NCBI GenBank assembly: GCA_025267735.1
Contig: CM046299.1
Span: 21,908,232 to 21,972,231, forward strand
Length of the DNA: 64,000 bases
DNA from: Mactra quadrangularis
Taxonomy: Eukaryota > Mollusca > Bivalvia > Venerida > Mactridae
Reading direction: 5' to 3'
The translations under genes and the position numbers were made by a program. Positions 50,901-60,910 of the stretch are shown piece by piece (position 1 is the first letter of the stretch; each line of letters opens with the position of its first letter). Under the pieces are notes generated by a model. That model was not told the DNA's origin. It worked only from the letters and a program-made list of their open reading frames with translations, and ran no database searches.

Positions 50901-53900
50901 AAAATATTTTTATACTATGCGAAAGACCATCAATACAATAACACACATAAAAAGTTGCACTCCAAATAACGAGGGGAAAGTGATGAAAAATGAATTTAGA
51001 ATAATGCATTTTCTACTTATATTAAAAGGCGATGCAACGCTTCCGTACTTCTGTCTCGCAGTAAATATAGCTGTTGGGTCACAAAAAATAATGGATGCCG
51101 GTATTATTTTGATTTTGAGTTGACTTTCCGATGTGAACCTATATATCTACAATTAATTAATTTCATATATGGCAGTAAATTCATTAAAAATACCGTTTTT
51201 GGTGACGACCTTGAAAAATAGAAATATTTTACTACGGTAGCGCGTTAGGACCAAAATTAATCAAGTTTAGTGTTAAATTTCGTGTCACGATATTTTTGTT
51301 GTCTGAGCGCTGAGTACGAAACTTTAAACTCACCAATTGATGTTATCTGTTAGAATTGTTTTTAAAAACGAAATTATAACCAAGTTAAGCTTAATTCACT
51401 AGATATATCATTTGTTTTAATAACAACATGAAAATAGCATCACACTATATATTTGAGCTTAAACGATTTCTAACTTTCTTGTGTATGAGTTACTTATTTG
51501 AAAATTATAGAGTGTTATTGGTTTTGTTGTGCCACCGCACTAACCTGTTTGACGAAAACATTGTCTTCAGCTCTGACAAAGTAAGGAAAGTCGAGAACGG
51601 GACTTTGCTAAATTAAAAAAAGTCCCAAGCTGTGTTTACACAAAGTCTTAAATCCTTGTGAGTAGGGTTGTGAGTCTGTTAATGGAAATGTTCAGCCTGT
51701 AAAGACTAAGTTACAGCCTGTCTCTGAAAATATCTTAAAGTGATTCGATGTAGCTGTCGACCGAATTGCATTTCAAGTTGCTGCTTCTGTGATAGCGCGG
51801 ACTTGAGTGTTCAATCATTTGCACAGTGTCAAGATCTAGTTTAGCCTCTGATAGCGAAAATGGCGACAGTGACAATGATCAAAAGCACAAACCTCAGGTT
51901 ATAAAAAACGGAACGTATTTTAGTAAGTACATTCTGTAACAAATGTATACTGTTACAAAATTTCATGTGTAAAAACAGTAACAAAAGTAACAAATGACAT
52001 TTTAAATATTTGTTTATGTAATACATAATATTCATCTGTACTACATACGTGTAGTAGCATGAACTACAGCACTTGTTTGGAAGCATATGTCGACTCTTAA
52101 ATCTGTTTTAGTAATCGATACACGAGAAGATGATTCCAGAAATTCATAGTTTCAGGTATTATGTTGGTACTTATATCACATTTGTTCATTAAATGATAAA
52201 TTCATACCAATGACATTTAAACCCTTTTTAGACACATTTGTAGTTAAAGTAAAAGTTGTTATCAACCATGATTTTTGAAATTGTATACGATCAGATTCCA
52301 AAAATTCGCAGTTTTAGATATCATTTTTAAATTAGTACTTTTATCCCAAAACTGAGCAATTATGTCACTATTTTATTAATGTTATACTAATTATAGTAAA
52401 AGCACATGAAAGATACATGTAAAGCAGATTCCAGATAAATGACTCGTTTACGGGTCATTTTTGACACATTTATCCAAAAAAAAATCAAAAATGACCTTTT
52501 TGAATTTATAAAGAATTTGAATAATAAGTTGTAATTTACATTTTTTTTCATTCGTAAATGATAATAGATAGTTATAAAGGGAGCTAATCCACAATTGTTT
52601 TCATTTGTATAATATAATAGATAGTTGTAAAGGGAGCTAATCGACATTTTTGTTCATGTTCAATGTTTTTGCCAAAAAAGGACTTTCCCCTCGAATTTTT
52701 GAGTGCAACTTTTTTTGCATACTACTATGAATACGAACTTACACATAGTACAAAAATAAATTTTGTTGCAATTTTGTCTAGGTTAGCCTATTTTTTGAGC
52801 TGTATTTAATGGACTAATCATAGCTTTTATAGTTATTTTTATTATGTTCAATTGTGTGGGTAAAGTACTGTAGTGCTCAAGAGATACTGGGACAAATTCG
52901 CTTTTAGTGCTCTCAAAATAATAACGCTTAGTCACCGTGGTTAAGGCTGGAAAGACAGACGGACAGAGTACATGTACCAAGTTCCACAGATAAAAGCGAT
53001 CACAACATTATCTGTGGATCCCGATTACTGAATACAAGTACTAAGTCATAAACAACTTAAATATACACAATATACGTTTCAGTTTCAAAGGTTAAGTTTA
53101 CTAAGTGTAAAATACCCATAACAATGCCCAACGAATAAATGGCAAATAATCAGATAAATGAAACAGAGCAAGTTTAATATAATGGTCTGTCAGTGCTTAA
53201 ATACTCAAAGATTCAATTAATTGATTTTTTAACAAAATTGACAAAATTATGTTAAAATTTAATGCTCAAACTTATTAAAATAATTTACCAAAATCCAGCA
53301 AAGTTCTTTTTATGTCTAAAACAATCAAATAAAATACTCTTATTCAACTTACAATTAAAATTTAATGTTAATGCACTATTTATGTGCTGAAAATAAAAAA
53401 AGAATCCGGAGTCCACGAAATTCTATGACGGAAACATTTTATACTCGCACAAAATTCGGCACAAAAAAGTGCGGGAATCCGTAAAAAAATATTGATGGAA
53501 TCCTGCAATTCTTTAAAAAATAAGTGACGGATCCGTGAAAAAAAAATGACAGATTCCTTATCCAACATAAACAACTGGCGAAAGAAACATAGATTAATGT
53601 ACTTAAATGAATTAAAGTTACTTGAATTACTTTATAACTCATTAAAATAATGTCTGAAATTAATGACCTGTTCATTTTGACAAATTTTCCTGTGTTTATA
53701 TTTCTGGAATTTACCAGTTGATGTAGACAGATTTTACCAAAGGATTCCCTTTTGACCTCTATGACGTCAGACCCATAATGTAATACAGTGACAAAAATTG
53801 CCGCCATCAAGTTTACGCTCAAATGTACAGGAACATTTAAAAGGATTTACTAGCTTAAACCAGACTGAGACAAAGTTAGAACAACTTTGATTTCAGGTCA

Positions 53901-56900
53901 ATACAACATAGAAACTGCCTGGACCGATTGTACAGATTGCAAAAGCTTTAACAATAAGAAAATCTCACAGCAAAATGCAAATAAATCGTACTGTTCATAC
54001 ACAAGATAAAAAAAACCGAGGGTCCGAACGGGGCACTACAGTACCACCGGGCTGTAAGAAAGCACTTCCTGTCTTCATGTGAATAGCATAAAGAGATCTA
54101 CTTAACGCAATCCCTTTACGTATTATTATATCCAAAACATCATAAAAGAAAGTCATATAATTTTAAATGGCATGTCACTGTTATCCGGAACAACCAAATA
54201 TCTTTTTTGAAATTGGCGAATTCTTGTACAATGAAATTGGAAATTATGCGTTATGATGACGAATGACTTAAAATCTATACTATTAAATTTGCGAATTTCC
54301 TGTTTTGTGGAAGAAACTGCGCAGCTTTGAATAAATCTTTTGTTTGTCGCTGGAGCACCTATATACCGGCATATCAAGTTAACAATTCTTTTTTGACAAA
54401 GCCTCTTGATATTTGCAAAAACTGCCAAATATCAACAAAAAGTGGATTTTTTGTGTCTAAAAATAGTTCTAGATATAACTAAAAATAGACCAAACTCCCC
54501 GCAGCGGTTATTTCCCTTTATTAAATCAATAACCACCGCCACCACAAGTAAATTCGTCCCTCAGAGAGCCGAATATTTTTTTCATCTTTTCTGTTACATT
54601 TCAATAATATCTACAAGTTAAGCCGTTTTGTTGTAAATTATGCTGTTCAAAGTACAGGTCGTCAACGTAAATATTGCGTATACAAACATTGCCGGTTTCA
54701 TTACACAATAATATTTACATAAAGCCCGTGCTTGCACGGGCTCCTATCTAGTTTATTAATAAATGTTGACTTTTACAGTGTTACTGTCTTCACGATATAA
54801 ACGTATTTACAAATAAACTACTGAACGACAAATGTGACATGGGGTGTCCAAGTCAACCAAATATTGTTTGTGGTGGTGTGCCTTCAGGTAGAGAATATGT
54901 ATCACTGTATAAAACTACATACACAGGTATGTTAAAAAGTTGCTTTAGAAAAATTGTAATATTAGTGTGTTGCAATGTCTCTACTTATATTGTCATAAAT
55001 GTTGACCTACTATAAAATGAATAATACGATCGTCGTTCAGGCAGAAATGGTATACTAGAACATTTAGAGACTGGGTCCGCCGCCATGAAATATGTGTGCA
55101 GGTTAAAAGGGAATACTTTGAAAAGTTATAATGCAGGACGGTAATGTAGTTTACTTCTTTTGTCAACATAACGTCATTGGGACGTCGTAAGCTGTGCCGC
55201 GTTTCGTCGCGTATATGTATATATAATAGTGCAGAATCATTAATTATAAACCAATATTTACAATATGTTTAGAATTTGTTGAGAGATGCTCACTAAATAC
55301 TAAAAATTTGCTTTTTAACTTTTTGTTTATACAAGGTGTCAACGAATTTTTCAGGATCACCCATCATACACCCTCTTGATTATGAATTTGTGACTAAATG
55401 GTCTTTGTATTTATATGCAAAGGAACCATGATAAACCTTATTTAAAAATTAACACAGCCATCTCATGAAATCACTTTCTGTACGGAATGAATCCATTTTC
55501 CACTCATTATGTTTTGACCAATGCTGGCATAGTTGTAAAACTATACAGTTGTGTGATATATAATGCGATAGTCCAGTAAAAGTAGTTCTTGTTTTGTCAA
55601 ATGCTGTGTAATTATTTGGAAATTGTATATTAATCGAAGTTTAAGTGATACGAGAGAGTTTGATATGTACATGTAGTTGCATGTAATATAGGACAAAGAA
55701 TAATCGTTTTAGAGTGTACTCACTGTCTCACAAGAATCTATACAAGATATTTCTGTTGATACTTATCTATTAATTCCTTACTAAGCTTATATGTTTACGG
55801 ATCAAATAAAACTATTTAACGCGTTTGGGTCCGAATATTTCTCAAAATATCATGCAAAAAAACGACACGTATTTTTTATGGATGTTTGTCCGCCATCTTG
55901 TTGTGACTACACAGTGACAAGGAAAATCGGCACCGTTTCACGATCTAGACAGTGGTACTTGCGTATGAAGTGTGATAGAACATTTCGTGATACGATTGGA
56001 AAGTTGAAACTTATTCAGGAATTGTTTATAGCAACACTTCTAATCTGTAAATGAAGTTAGCATTAAACAAGAACAATTTTACCAATCACTTGGCTAAAGT
56101 GTTTTGTGAAGAGGCGTTAATTGCCTTGTGCATTATTTTAACGAACGCAGTACAATCGTTATATTCATATAACATAAAAATGAATGATTGTATCTTGTAG
56201 GGCCTGCCATAACAAGCGAGACGGAGACTAACCTATGTTTATGGTACGAACGATTGACGTTACCATTCTTTTGGAGCGGCTGTACGAAACTATTTCGTAT
56301 GATATGTTACAATGGTAAAATTCACATTTTTTTGCATGAAAGCGTGTATTTGACATTGAATTTTAAATTCAATCTTAAGTTGTGTAATCACACAATGATA
56401 TAGAAAGCAAAAGCAGAGTATTGCACTATGCACGTAATGGCATACATCGATCATAAGCTTTTGACGTTTAAACTCGATGTTCATTCACAAAATAACTTAG
56501 ACAAGTTAACATTTATCGGTAAGATCATACAGACGATTTTACTATACAAAGACTTTACAACGAAGGTTGCTGTGGTAAAAAAGCTTCGACAACAACAACA
56601 AAAAAGCCATAACAAACGATTAATTCGTTTATTTTATTTTTTAAGACATGTAAGATTATAACCAATCAATATGACAACAATTTTGTAATAATTACAACCT
56701 AAACGAAATAATACAATCTGATTGGTCAAAAGTGAACACGTGACTTGAAAAAATGTGTTTTCATTTCTGTATAAACGCAGTTGCCTACAAGAATTAATTA
56801 ATATTCATGACTTTAAATAACGTCATGCCAGTACTAATTTCATGAATGAAAAATCTATTTTAGCGCTGTCACATGCAAAACAAAAGCTATGCATGTTAAT

Positions 56901-58295
56901 AAAAGAATTAAATCATCGAATACATGAAAAATGGCCCGATAATATCATATTGAACATAAAGTAAGAACTAAATGTTAACTGAAATAAACATTTCAGTTTT
57001 ACTTTTATCTTTACAATAAATAGTTGACCTCGACCTTGATAAACGCACGGGAATGGCGTAAAACTTTCAACTCGTTTACACGTTTTTTTAAAGCTACACA
57101 ATCGTGGTTTTCTCTTGTAGTGCTTTTTTATACGAATTAAAATCCATTTACTTACATTTCTTTGCATTATTGATTCTGTAATGACATAAAAACCTGGAAA
57201 AATTGCATCGAAGCGAAGACCAAAATGGCCGACGGCCAGTATGAAAGACCTGTTAACAAACAAGATTATTCCGCACTATAATGCATTTGGCTTTTACGCA
57301 CTAAAATATAGTTCTTGATATCAACGCAATTAATAATGGTTCAGTCGACAAATTTTGCCCAGAAAGGTTGTAATTATAAGAAATGAATTTATAGAAACTG
57401 ACTTTCATCGAAAATAAATGTCATTTTGATGAAAGCTAATTTCAGCATAATTTTATGCAAATTAGCGATCACCAAAATGACATTTATTTTTCGATGGAAG
57501 TCAGTTTCTATTAATTCACCCCTTAAATATAACGTTTTTCTTAACATGAACTTCTGATAAAAGTAACTTTATGTATAGCGAATATAAACAAAAATCGGAA
57601 ACGAAAATCGGAATATCAAGCATTGACTATTTCGAATATATTTTAAAACTTTATATTCCTGGGCGGGGCATACTTTCGTGGGCATTGGTCATTAAATTAT
57701 TTATACGGTCTTGCTACCTCATACCAATTATTCTAAATCATGTAGGACAGTAGTCAGTGACTGACGAAAGTATGTACCTAGTAGTTGGTTAACAACTAAA
57801 TCTAGAGGTTTAGCCTTTCCTGGAACAGTGAGTAGGTTGACTGACCGCCGTTATATGACCTATACAATGTGTTACTACGGCGTTAAACCTAACCAAACAA
57901 ACAAACAAATCAAACTAAGTAAAAACGAATATTCGAGTTTATTCGAATTTCAAAAAACGAATATTCGAACATCATAATGTTGTATTCGTTCCCAGCCCTA
58001 CAGTTAATGGCAATGATGAGGACATGTAAATACGGAATGATATCGATAATCATACCAGTAATCATACCAAAATTACTATGTTTTACCAGTTAAATTATGT
58101 ATATTTTTACAGAATACCGCGTTTGGGTATACTATGGTAGTAATGCATACGGTGATTGGAAAACTATGACCACAAGATGCTTCAGTGATGGCGGAATACC
58201 TTCCAATTATAATAACACTAAGGATTTGAATACAACAGTGACAGCCCAAATGTGGACAGGTATAATACGTAACGGTGTGATTTATCCAATTTCAA
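47837..58295 (+). CDS. Gene B: secreted/membrane receptor with WSC domain between two lectin-like modules (3' end not found)
   Basis: Five exons join in frame: 47,837-47,900, 49,019-49,198, 50,468-50,592, 54,779-54,926 and 58,113-58,295, with intron phases 1, 1, 0, 1 and 1. The visible 233 residues are a signal peptide (about 1-20), a lectin-like module (22-81; WSES, one cysteine, DAWLGYTEK), a WSC domain (about 82-167; eight cysteines, ending CGG...SLY) and a second module (173-233; DW, IPSNYNN, MWTGIIRNGV). WSC domains bind carbohydrate in yeast sensors, polycystin-1 and Kremen; binding here is inferred. Exons for the linker, membrane helix and tail, seen in paralogue gene A, were not found before 64,000, so the gene probably runs on past the window. 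The promoter is probably at 47,753. The introns are large and full of transposons. I know no established gene name. An ordinary secreted protein is the alternative. Confidence 0.8.
48009..48263 (+). mobile_element. Single-unit copy of the pearl/Helentron-like element (gene B intron 1)
   Basis: It starts AGCCGGATGTTTCAACG, then (GGGC)5 at 48,058-48,077. One ~156-bp unit follows (TCTGCCATTTATTGTCATAT, GATGAACAGAAATAGAAAGT), and it ends AAATCCGGCT. It is the same element as 8150-9961 but with one core unit instead of about eight. The terminal hairpin seen in the large copy is not evident. Confidence 0.8.
49019..49198 (+). CDS. Gene B exon 2: first lectin-like module
   Basis: Acceptor TTTTGTAG, donor TTTTG|GTAAGA, phase 1 on both sides. 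It encodes YTWSESTQVC, then PHLVFNENG and LPHVDAWLGYTEKITPFEYF. The W-x-E-x-x-x-x-C and WLGY spacing recalls the start of C-type lectin-like folds, but the second half and calcium-site motifs (EPN/QPD, WND) are absent, so the module is only lectin-like. Confidence 0.8.
49199..50467 (+). other. Gene B intron 2
   Basis: No further exon or repeat is recognised; the minus frames at 49,378 and 50,270 have no supporting features. Confidence 0.5.
50468..50592 (+). CDS. Gene B exon 3: WSC domain, first half
   Basis: The acceptor is GTTTAAG, with a weak pyrimidine tract. Donor GAG|GTAATA. It enters in phase 1 and leaves in phase 0. It encodes GCALKSDLKL, EGDPGKCWSACN and VELEAVAVYDNE. The cysteine spacing (C, then C-x-x-x-C) and hydrophobic strand match the opening of WSC domains. 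Confidence 0.8.
50593..54273 (+). other. Gene B intron 3, 5' part
   Basis: No exon is supported. A direct repeat (ATAATAGATAGTTATAAAGG) recurs about 54 bp apart at 52,561 and 52,615, each followed by GAGCTAATC. Several open frames up to 127 codons on the minus strand look incidental. Confidence 0.45.
54274..54751 (+). mobile_element. Complete non-autonomous Helitron, 478 bp
   Basis: The 5' end TCTATACTATTAAATTTG follows an A. The 3' end is the hairpin GCCCGTGC-TT-GCACGGGC (54,724-54,741), then TCCTAT and CTAG, followed by T. This is the textbook Helitron structure: 5' TC, 3' hairpin, CTRR, insertion between A and T without target duplication. It encodes no Rep/helicase and must have been moved in trans. 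The frames on both strands inside it (54,153-54,621) are not genes. Confidence 0.85.
54723..54742. other. Helitron 3' hairpin
   Basis: AGCCCGTGC and GCACGGGCT pair over nine bases with a two-base TT spacer. It lies 9 bases before the CTAG terminus, and its GC content stands out sharply from the intron. Confidence 0.9.
54779..54926 (+). CDS. Gene B exon 4: WSC domain, second half
   Basis: Acceptor TTTTACAG, donor CACAG|GTATGT. It opens CYCLHDIN, the C-x-C characteristic of WSC domains, then KCDMGCPSQPN and CGGVPSGREYVSLYK, matching the C-x-x-x-C...CGG...Y ending of the family. A Helitron ends only 27 bp upstream, so part of the acceptor region was remodelled by it. Confidence 0.85.
54927..57384 (+). 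other. Gene B intron 4, 5' part
   Basis: No exon is recognised. A CCAAT-reverse (TGATTGGTC) followed by ACACGTGAC near 56,722 resembles the motif pair at 38,880, perhaps from a shared repeat. Confidence 0.45.
57385..57517. mobile_element. 133-bp foldback (MITE-like) element
   Basis: The outer arms (57,385-57,428 and 57,473-57,517) are inverse copies of about 44 bases with a few mismatches; the left arm starts GAATTTATAGAAACTGAC. The interior is itself palindromic (GCTAATTT...AAATTAGC), so nearly the whole element can fold into one hairpin. Confidence 0.85.
57655..57912 (+). mobile_element. SINE copy lacking its tRNA head
   Basis: It begins at CTGGGCGGGGCATACTTTCG, just after the B-box position of the family, and runs to CTACGGCGTTAAACC plus (AAAC)n. 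It is 5' truncated, as often happens in LINE-driven retroposition. Confidence 0.75.
58113..58295 (+). CDS. Gene B exon 5: second lectin-like module
   Basis: Acceptor TTTTTACAG, donor TTTCAA|GTAAGT, phase 1 on both sides. It encodes RVWVYYGSNAYGDW, TTRCFSDGGIPSNYNN and MWTGIIRNGVIYPIS. It aligns along its whole length with gene A's 41,028-41,204 exon, with conservation of the aromatic and glycine positions. Confidence 0.85.
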
Positions 58296-58489
58296 GTAAG
58301 TGGAAACAATTTATGGCATTTTGTATATTGTAAACAATTTATCTAAGTATAAAAAGATCCAAATTAATAATTGCCATTGATATTTTTTAACTACGTTACG
58401 TACTACTAGTTAGGTACAATGGCTATTCGAAAAATATTGCTTATTTCTATCTGATGACTTCAAATTTCAATTTAGCTCAAAAGAGCTAA

Positions 58490-59406
58490 TTTAATGCCTA
58501 GGAAGTACTTCCTGTGGCTCAAAATGCAAAGTTTCAGCCGATGTATCCACTTCTAGAAGGCGTCACGGTACGCTGATTTGGGCATAGTAATAAGGTACTG
58601 ATGAATCGCAGATCCAAGTGCCTGTCGGGACTGGTTTTTACGGCCAACAAGAAATGATTTCAATTTCGGAAACAAAAAAAATCACACGGGGTAAGGTCTG
58701 AAGAATACGGGGATGAGGCAATACAGTTATATTTTCTTTCTTCAAAAACGTCGTTTCTAGTGCTGGGGTAGCACAGAGGTGAACAGGGGCATTGTCAAGT
58801 AGAAGAGGGATGTGTTTAAAACCAGTGGCAGTGCGCCATACTTTTTAAGTTGTTTTTCTTTTTCAATTTAACGTCTTTGTAATACTTTCCAGTAATGCGT
58901 TTACCATTTTTTCAAAGGCGTTTTAATTGCGACTCTTGAACTACAGAAGAAAAAGCATACACGTATTTCATTACATTTCTTGACCATTTGGCAACTAATG
59001 GGCGTTTGCCAAGCTTAGTAGCCCAGATCGTATTGCTAACTTTTCTGACGGGCTAAAAAATAATGAACCCAAGTTTTATCATCTGTTACTACACTGGCAA
59101 ACTGCTTTTTGTCATATTTTGAAAACATTTGAAGCAGCTTGTTAGCCGCTTTAACCCGTTGCCTCTTTTGCTCATCAGTTAACAAATGTGGCACCCATCT
59201 GGCAGAAATCTTCCTAACTTTCAAAAGCTTTTTCAAAAAAATGAACTGTTGATAGTGATATGCCTACCTTTTGTAAAATATCTCGAACTGTAAATCTGGC
59301 ATTTCCTTCAATGATTTCTTTTATTCTGGAAACGATTTCCTTAAGGAGAATAGAAGTGGTTTTAAAACGTTAATTTCCTGGTAATTTATGTATTTTAAGA
59401 CTCATT
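58490..59406 (-). pseudogene. Mariner-type transposase pseudogene
   Basis: Minus-strand pieces in several frames read IKEIIEGNARFTVRDIL (helix-turn-helix region), HLLTDEQKRQRVKAANKLL, FASVVTDDKTWVHYF (first catalytic Asp region; the usual DETW is changed to DKTW), LLLDNAPVHLCA (second Asp), SSDLTPCDFF (third Asp) and KSAYRDAF. Order and spacing fit a mariner transposase of about 340 residues. At least several frameshifts and stops break it. It lies just after gene B exon 5. Confidence 0.85.
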
Positions 59407-59575
59407 TCCGCTTATTGTTACATCTTTGAACAAAATAGTGAAAATCGTTGGTTAAAAGTCGCTATTCTTCAGCTTTAGTAAGTAGCGTTACCTCACTTTG
59501 CATTTACTTCGGTTCAGTATTAAAACCCGTCGATCCGGGCCGAAATACGGAATTGTTATATACATGTGTAGTTTT

Positions 59576-59646
59576 CATTCGGAACTCCTCGGTCATTTGC
59601 TACGAATAACATTATTCATTCATGAAAGGTCGAGGTGTTCCGAATG
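59576..59646. mobile_element. 71-bp deletion form of the CATTCGGAAC MITE
   Basis: The ends CATTCGGAACTCCTCG and CGAGGTGTTCCGAATG are inverse with one mismatch, and only about 40 bp remain between them. The right end matches the left part of the 24,797 copy in reverse. Confidence 0.75.
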
Positions 59647-60655
59647 GTGTTGTTTTATCTATAGGGAAAAAAGACATTACAAATATGTTTGCATAGTTAT
59701 GGATAAAGGTAAAATTTCATATTAATTCTATAATCAAAACTAACACCAGTCGCCAACTGCGTTAATTTTATCATTTATAATATAACAATCTAATATACAA
59801 ACAAATAAAAGTGTCATCATCAATGATAATCCGCACTTATTTATCTGTTCTAAATAACTGACACTTGTCAACAATTTATAATTAATACCTTAATACGTTG
59901 TTTGCTCTTGATAAAGTGATTTAAATTATCTGATTTTTACAATAATGAACATCTATTTAAGATACAATAATAAAACACATATCCAACTATTTGTCCTTTA
60001 TCGATAAGCCTAGTAGGCTTGAGCGCGCTATATAGAAATAAGAAGGACATTGGTACTTAATCTAAAATAACTCGAATTTAAAGCTATTTATCATTCTATC
60101 CCATTCAGTTTCAAATAAATCAATTCAACCCCTTTCTTATAGTATAATTTTTTTTAATTGAAAATAAATAGTCGGGGGAATTTTGAGTTAAAAATGTTAA
60201 CCCTATTTCCTATGATTTTCAATACAGAATACAATTTTTTTACCTCAACATTCGCAATATTTTGTCTAATTTCTTTTTTACTATTTAAAAATCATTTCTA
60301 TCCCATTCGGATTCAATAACTACGATCTGTTCTGAAAACAGTGGTACAGGTTTCATAATTTTTGAAGAATATTTAGTTGGGGGAAATAGCGAATTAGTTT
60401 AACAAGTATTGTTGTTTTTTTCCTTCATTCGGGAAATTCTGGCGAAGATAGCCGAACGACCGATAGCATACGACTTTTTATCGCTACCGATCAGCGGTCA
60501 AATATATTAAATGTTATCTAGAATTATAACCAGAGCCACAATATGAAGATATATTTATCAACAGTAAACTTGAAAACTAACTGCTTTACAAACATGAAGT
60601 TATCGACATGCATCATAAGAGACAAAATTAACTGCTCAAACCATTCTGCTTTCTT
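59647..60655. other. AT-rich DNA, no gene recognised
   Basis: I looked here for gene B's linker and membrane exons and found no candidate with matching phase or hydrophobicity. Confidence 0.45.
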
Positions 60656-60910
60656 AATTTCAGTTCGCTAAGTACGATTTACGTGCTGATCCGAACACAA
60701 TTGACCCATAATCTAGTTTTGAACGAACAAGACTTCTGTATAATTTAAGTAATGTTTGGGAATCAGATCCCCAATCAGTGAAAGTACTTTAAGTAGATTT
60801 AAAGCTTTAATACATTTTGTTTTTAGCGACTTTAAGTGTGGTATAAAAGAGAGCTTTTTATCAAATGTAACGCCTAATGACAAAGAAAGGTTTGAATAGA
60901 TAAAATACAA
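60656..60910 (-). pseudogene. Non-LTR retrotransposon reverse transcriptase fragment
   Basis: On the minus strand, LSLGVTFDKKLSFIPHLKSL and KTKCIKALNLLKVLS are followed, after a one-base frame change, by KLYRSLVRSKLDYGSIVFGS and ARKSYL. This is the well-known C-terminal part of Jockey/I-type reverse transcriptases (LGVTFD...KLDYG...GSA). Both ends are missing, so it is a dead 5'-truncated or broken LINE. Confidence 0.8.

Noticed and set aside
53897..54008. Possible extra exon after TTTCAG (frame includes ETAWTDCTDCKSFNN)
   Set aside because: The frame has coding-like cysteines but ends at a stop with no donor. Gene B exons 3 and 4 already join in phase 0, leaving no need for it.
54153..54621. 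Overlapping open frames of 91 and 71 codons on opposite strands
   Set aside because: Most of both lies within the 478-bp Helitron, with the minus frame running about 120 bp past its 5' end. Neither resembles Rep/helicase or any domain I know.
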